Source: Artemia franciscana (taxonomy: Eukaryota; Arthropoda; Branchiopoda; Anostraca; Artemiidae). From it: a DNA stretch of 64,000 nucleotides. Made by a program: the position numbers and the translations under genes. Positions 62,944-64,000 of the stretch are shown here, one piece after another (the first letter of the stretch is position 1; the number at the start of each line of letters is the position of its first letter). The notes beneath the pieces were generated by a model, which searched no databases, was not told the DNA's origin, and saw only the letters and a list, made by a program, of their open reading frames with translations. The stretch spans positions 47,017,797 to 47,081,796 of the forward strand of contig NC_088863.1 in assembly GCF_032884065.1 (NCBI RefSeq), in the 5' to 3' direction.

Positions 62944-64000
62944 TTTAACTACGTAAAACTTGCGAATATACAACATTCTTTGCTGTCCCATTGTCTGTGC
63001 ATATAAATAGATTGTCAGGTTTACCGACTCTTGAACATGCAACATATAATGGTCCATGGGAAAACAATCCGTATTCAGATCTATACCTCATGATTCTAAT
63101 GATTGCCCTTGAGCTTTGTTGATGGTGATTGCTAATCGACCATTCCCTGAGTCGCCATCGTCATTTATATATCCCCCTGTGCACCCCGGCGTCCCCTTTG
63201 TAGTTATGTCCCTGTGTCCCGGTCGTCATTTATATTCCCTGTGTCCCGGTCGTCATTTGTGTCCCGGTGTTCCAGTCTGTGATTTCTCTTTGAGTGTCCC
63301 GGGCGTCATTTATATTCCTTGTGTCCCGGTGTCCCGGTCGTCATTTATATCCCCCTGTGCCCCCCGGCGTCCCCAGTGTAGTTGTGTCCCTGTGTCCCGG
63401 TCGTCATTTATATTCCCTGTGTCCCGGTCGTCATTTGTATCCCAGTGTCCCGGTCTGTATATACATTCGTTTTTTAGTTTTGTTTTTCTCCTTTATTTTT
63501 TTCCTTTTTTCTTTTTTTTCTGTTTTAGTTTATTTAGATTTTTAGATTTTTTAGTTTTTTTATTAGTTTTTAGTTTTTTTGTAGTTTTTACCATTTTTTT
63601 AGTTTTTTTAGTTTTTTTTTTTTTTACTTATGTCCTGGTCGTCATTTATACTCCCTGTGTCCCGGTCGTCATTTGTGTCTCGGTGCTTTGTTGATTGCTA
63701 ATTTATATTATATTTATATTTATATTTTTTATATTTATTAATATTTTTTTAGTTTTCTTTTTCTCTTATTTTTCAGTTTTTTTCCTTTTTTTTAGTTTTT
63801 TCTTTTTTAGTTTTTAGTTTTTTTTTGTTTTTTACCTTTTTTTAGTTTTTTAGTTTTTTTAGTTTTTTAGCTTTTTAGTTTTTTATTAGTTTTTAGTTTT
63901 TTTTTAGTTTTTGCCTTTTTTTAGTTTTTTCAGTTTTTTTTAGTTTTTAGTTTTTTACTTTTTTTTAGTTTTTTTTAGTTTTTTAGCTTTTTTAGTTTTT
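62941..64000 (-). mobile_element. Inverted Helitron copy, 3' module missing, runs off the window
   Basis: From GTTTTTAACTACGTAAAACT (helicase end, reverse) through the GTCCCGGTCGTCATTT minisatellite (63150-63700) to TTTTTAG arrays at the window end. It is nearly identical in reverse complement to about 61549-62608. The GC hairpin and CTAG expected at its 3' end are absent; (AT)n takes their place. Confidence 0.88.

Overview
The window is eukaryotic, AT-rich and packed with transposable elements. It carries one recognisable cellular gene. The gene family, the intron-exon structure and the repeat spectrum (Helitrons, LINE fragments, long (AT)n arrays, several non-coding element families) fit an arthropod. 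The repeats look to me like those of a branchiopod crustacean such as Artemia, but that is recall only and I could not search. There are no bacterial-style genes, rRNA genes or CRISPR arrays.

The gene is a dual-oxidase maturation factor (DUOXA; Drosophila moladietz/NIP family) on the minus strand. I assembled six coding exons at 55519-55653, 49550-49766, 39291-39502, 32129-32333, 16336-17049 and 13464-13512. The splice sites are canonical, and the reading phase is continuous across every junction. The first exon(s), encoding the N-terminus and the first two membrane segments, are not in the window and probably lie beyond position 64000. The product is an ER/plasma-membrane chaperone of the H2O2-producing enzyme DUOX. 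The introns of 2.8-15 kb are where nearly all the repeats sit, and no second host gene was found inside them.

Layout by position: 1.2-2.1 kb, decayed LINE endonuclease; 2.1-5.9 kb, three diverged copies of one repeat; 7.5-9.05 kb, a complete non-autonomous Helitron; 13.5-17 kb, the 3' end of the DUOXA gene; 18.8-21.2 kb, a LINE interrupted by a hairpin-ended element with tandem repeats; 21.5-24.7 kb, two copies of an element built of ~288-bp tandem units, one holding a tRNA-Pro pseudogene; 26.3-27.1, 40-45.8 and 50.3-51.9 kb, copies of a ~1.6-kb non-coding element with two internal palindromes and a terminal hairpin; 30.0-30.5 kb, a fold-back element; 36.5-38.7 kb, an inverted-repeat pair with a hammerhead-ribozyme-like motif beside its left arm; 46.3-47.2 kb, minisatellites; 52.6-52.8 kb, a palindrome with a hammerhead-like motif on each strand; 56-64 kb, a cluster of Helitrons in head-to-tail and inverted arrangements, including remnants of the Rep-helicase gene.

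The points most worth following up are the hammerhead-like motifs, the Helitron chain and the inverted Helitron pair with their (AT)n-flanked 3' ends, and the (AT)n array that begins 9 nt inside a DUOXA intron.
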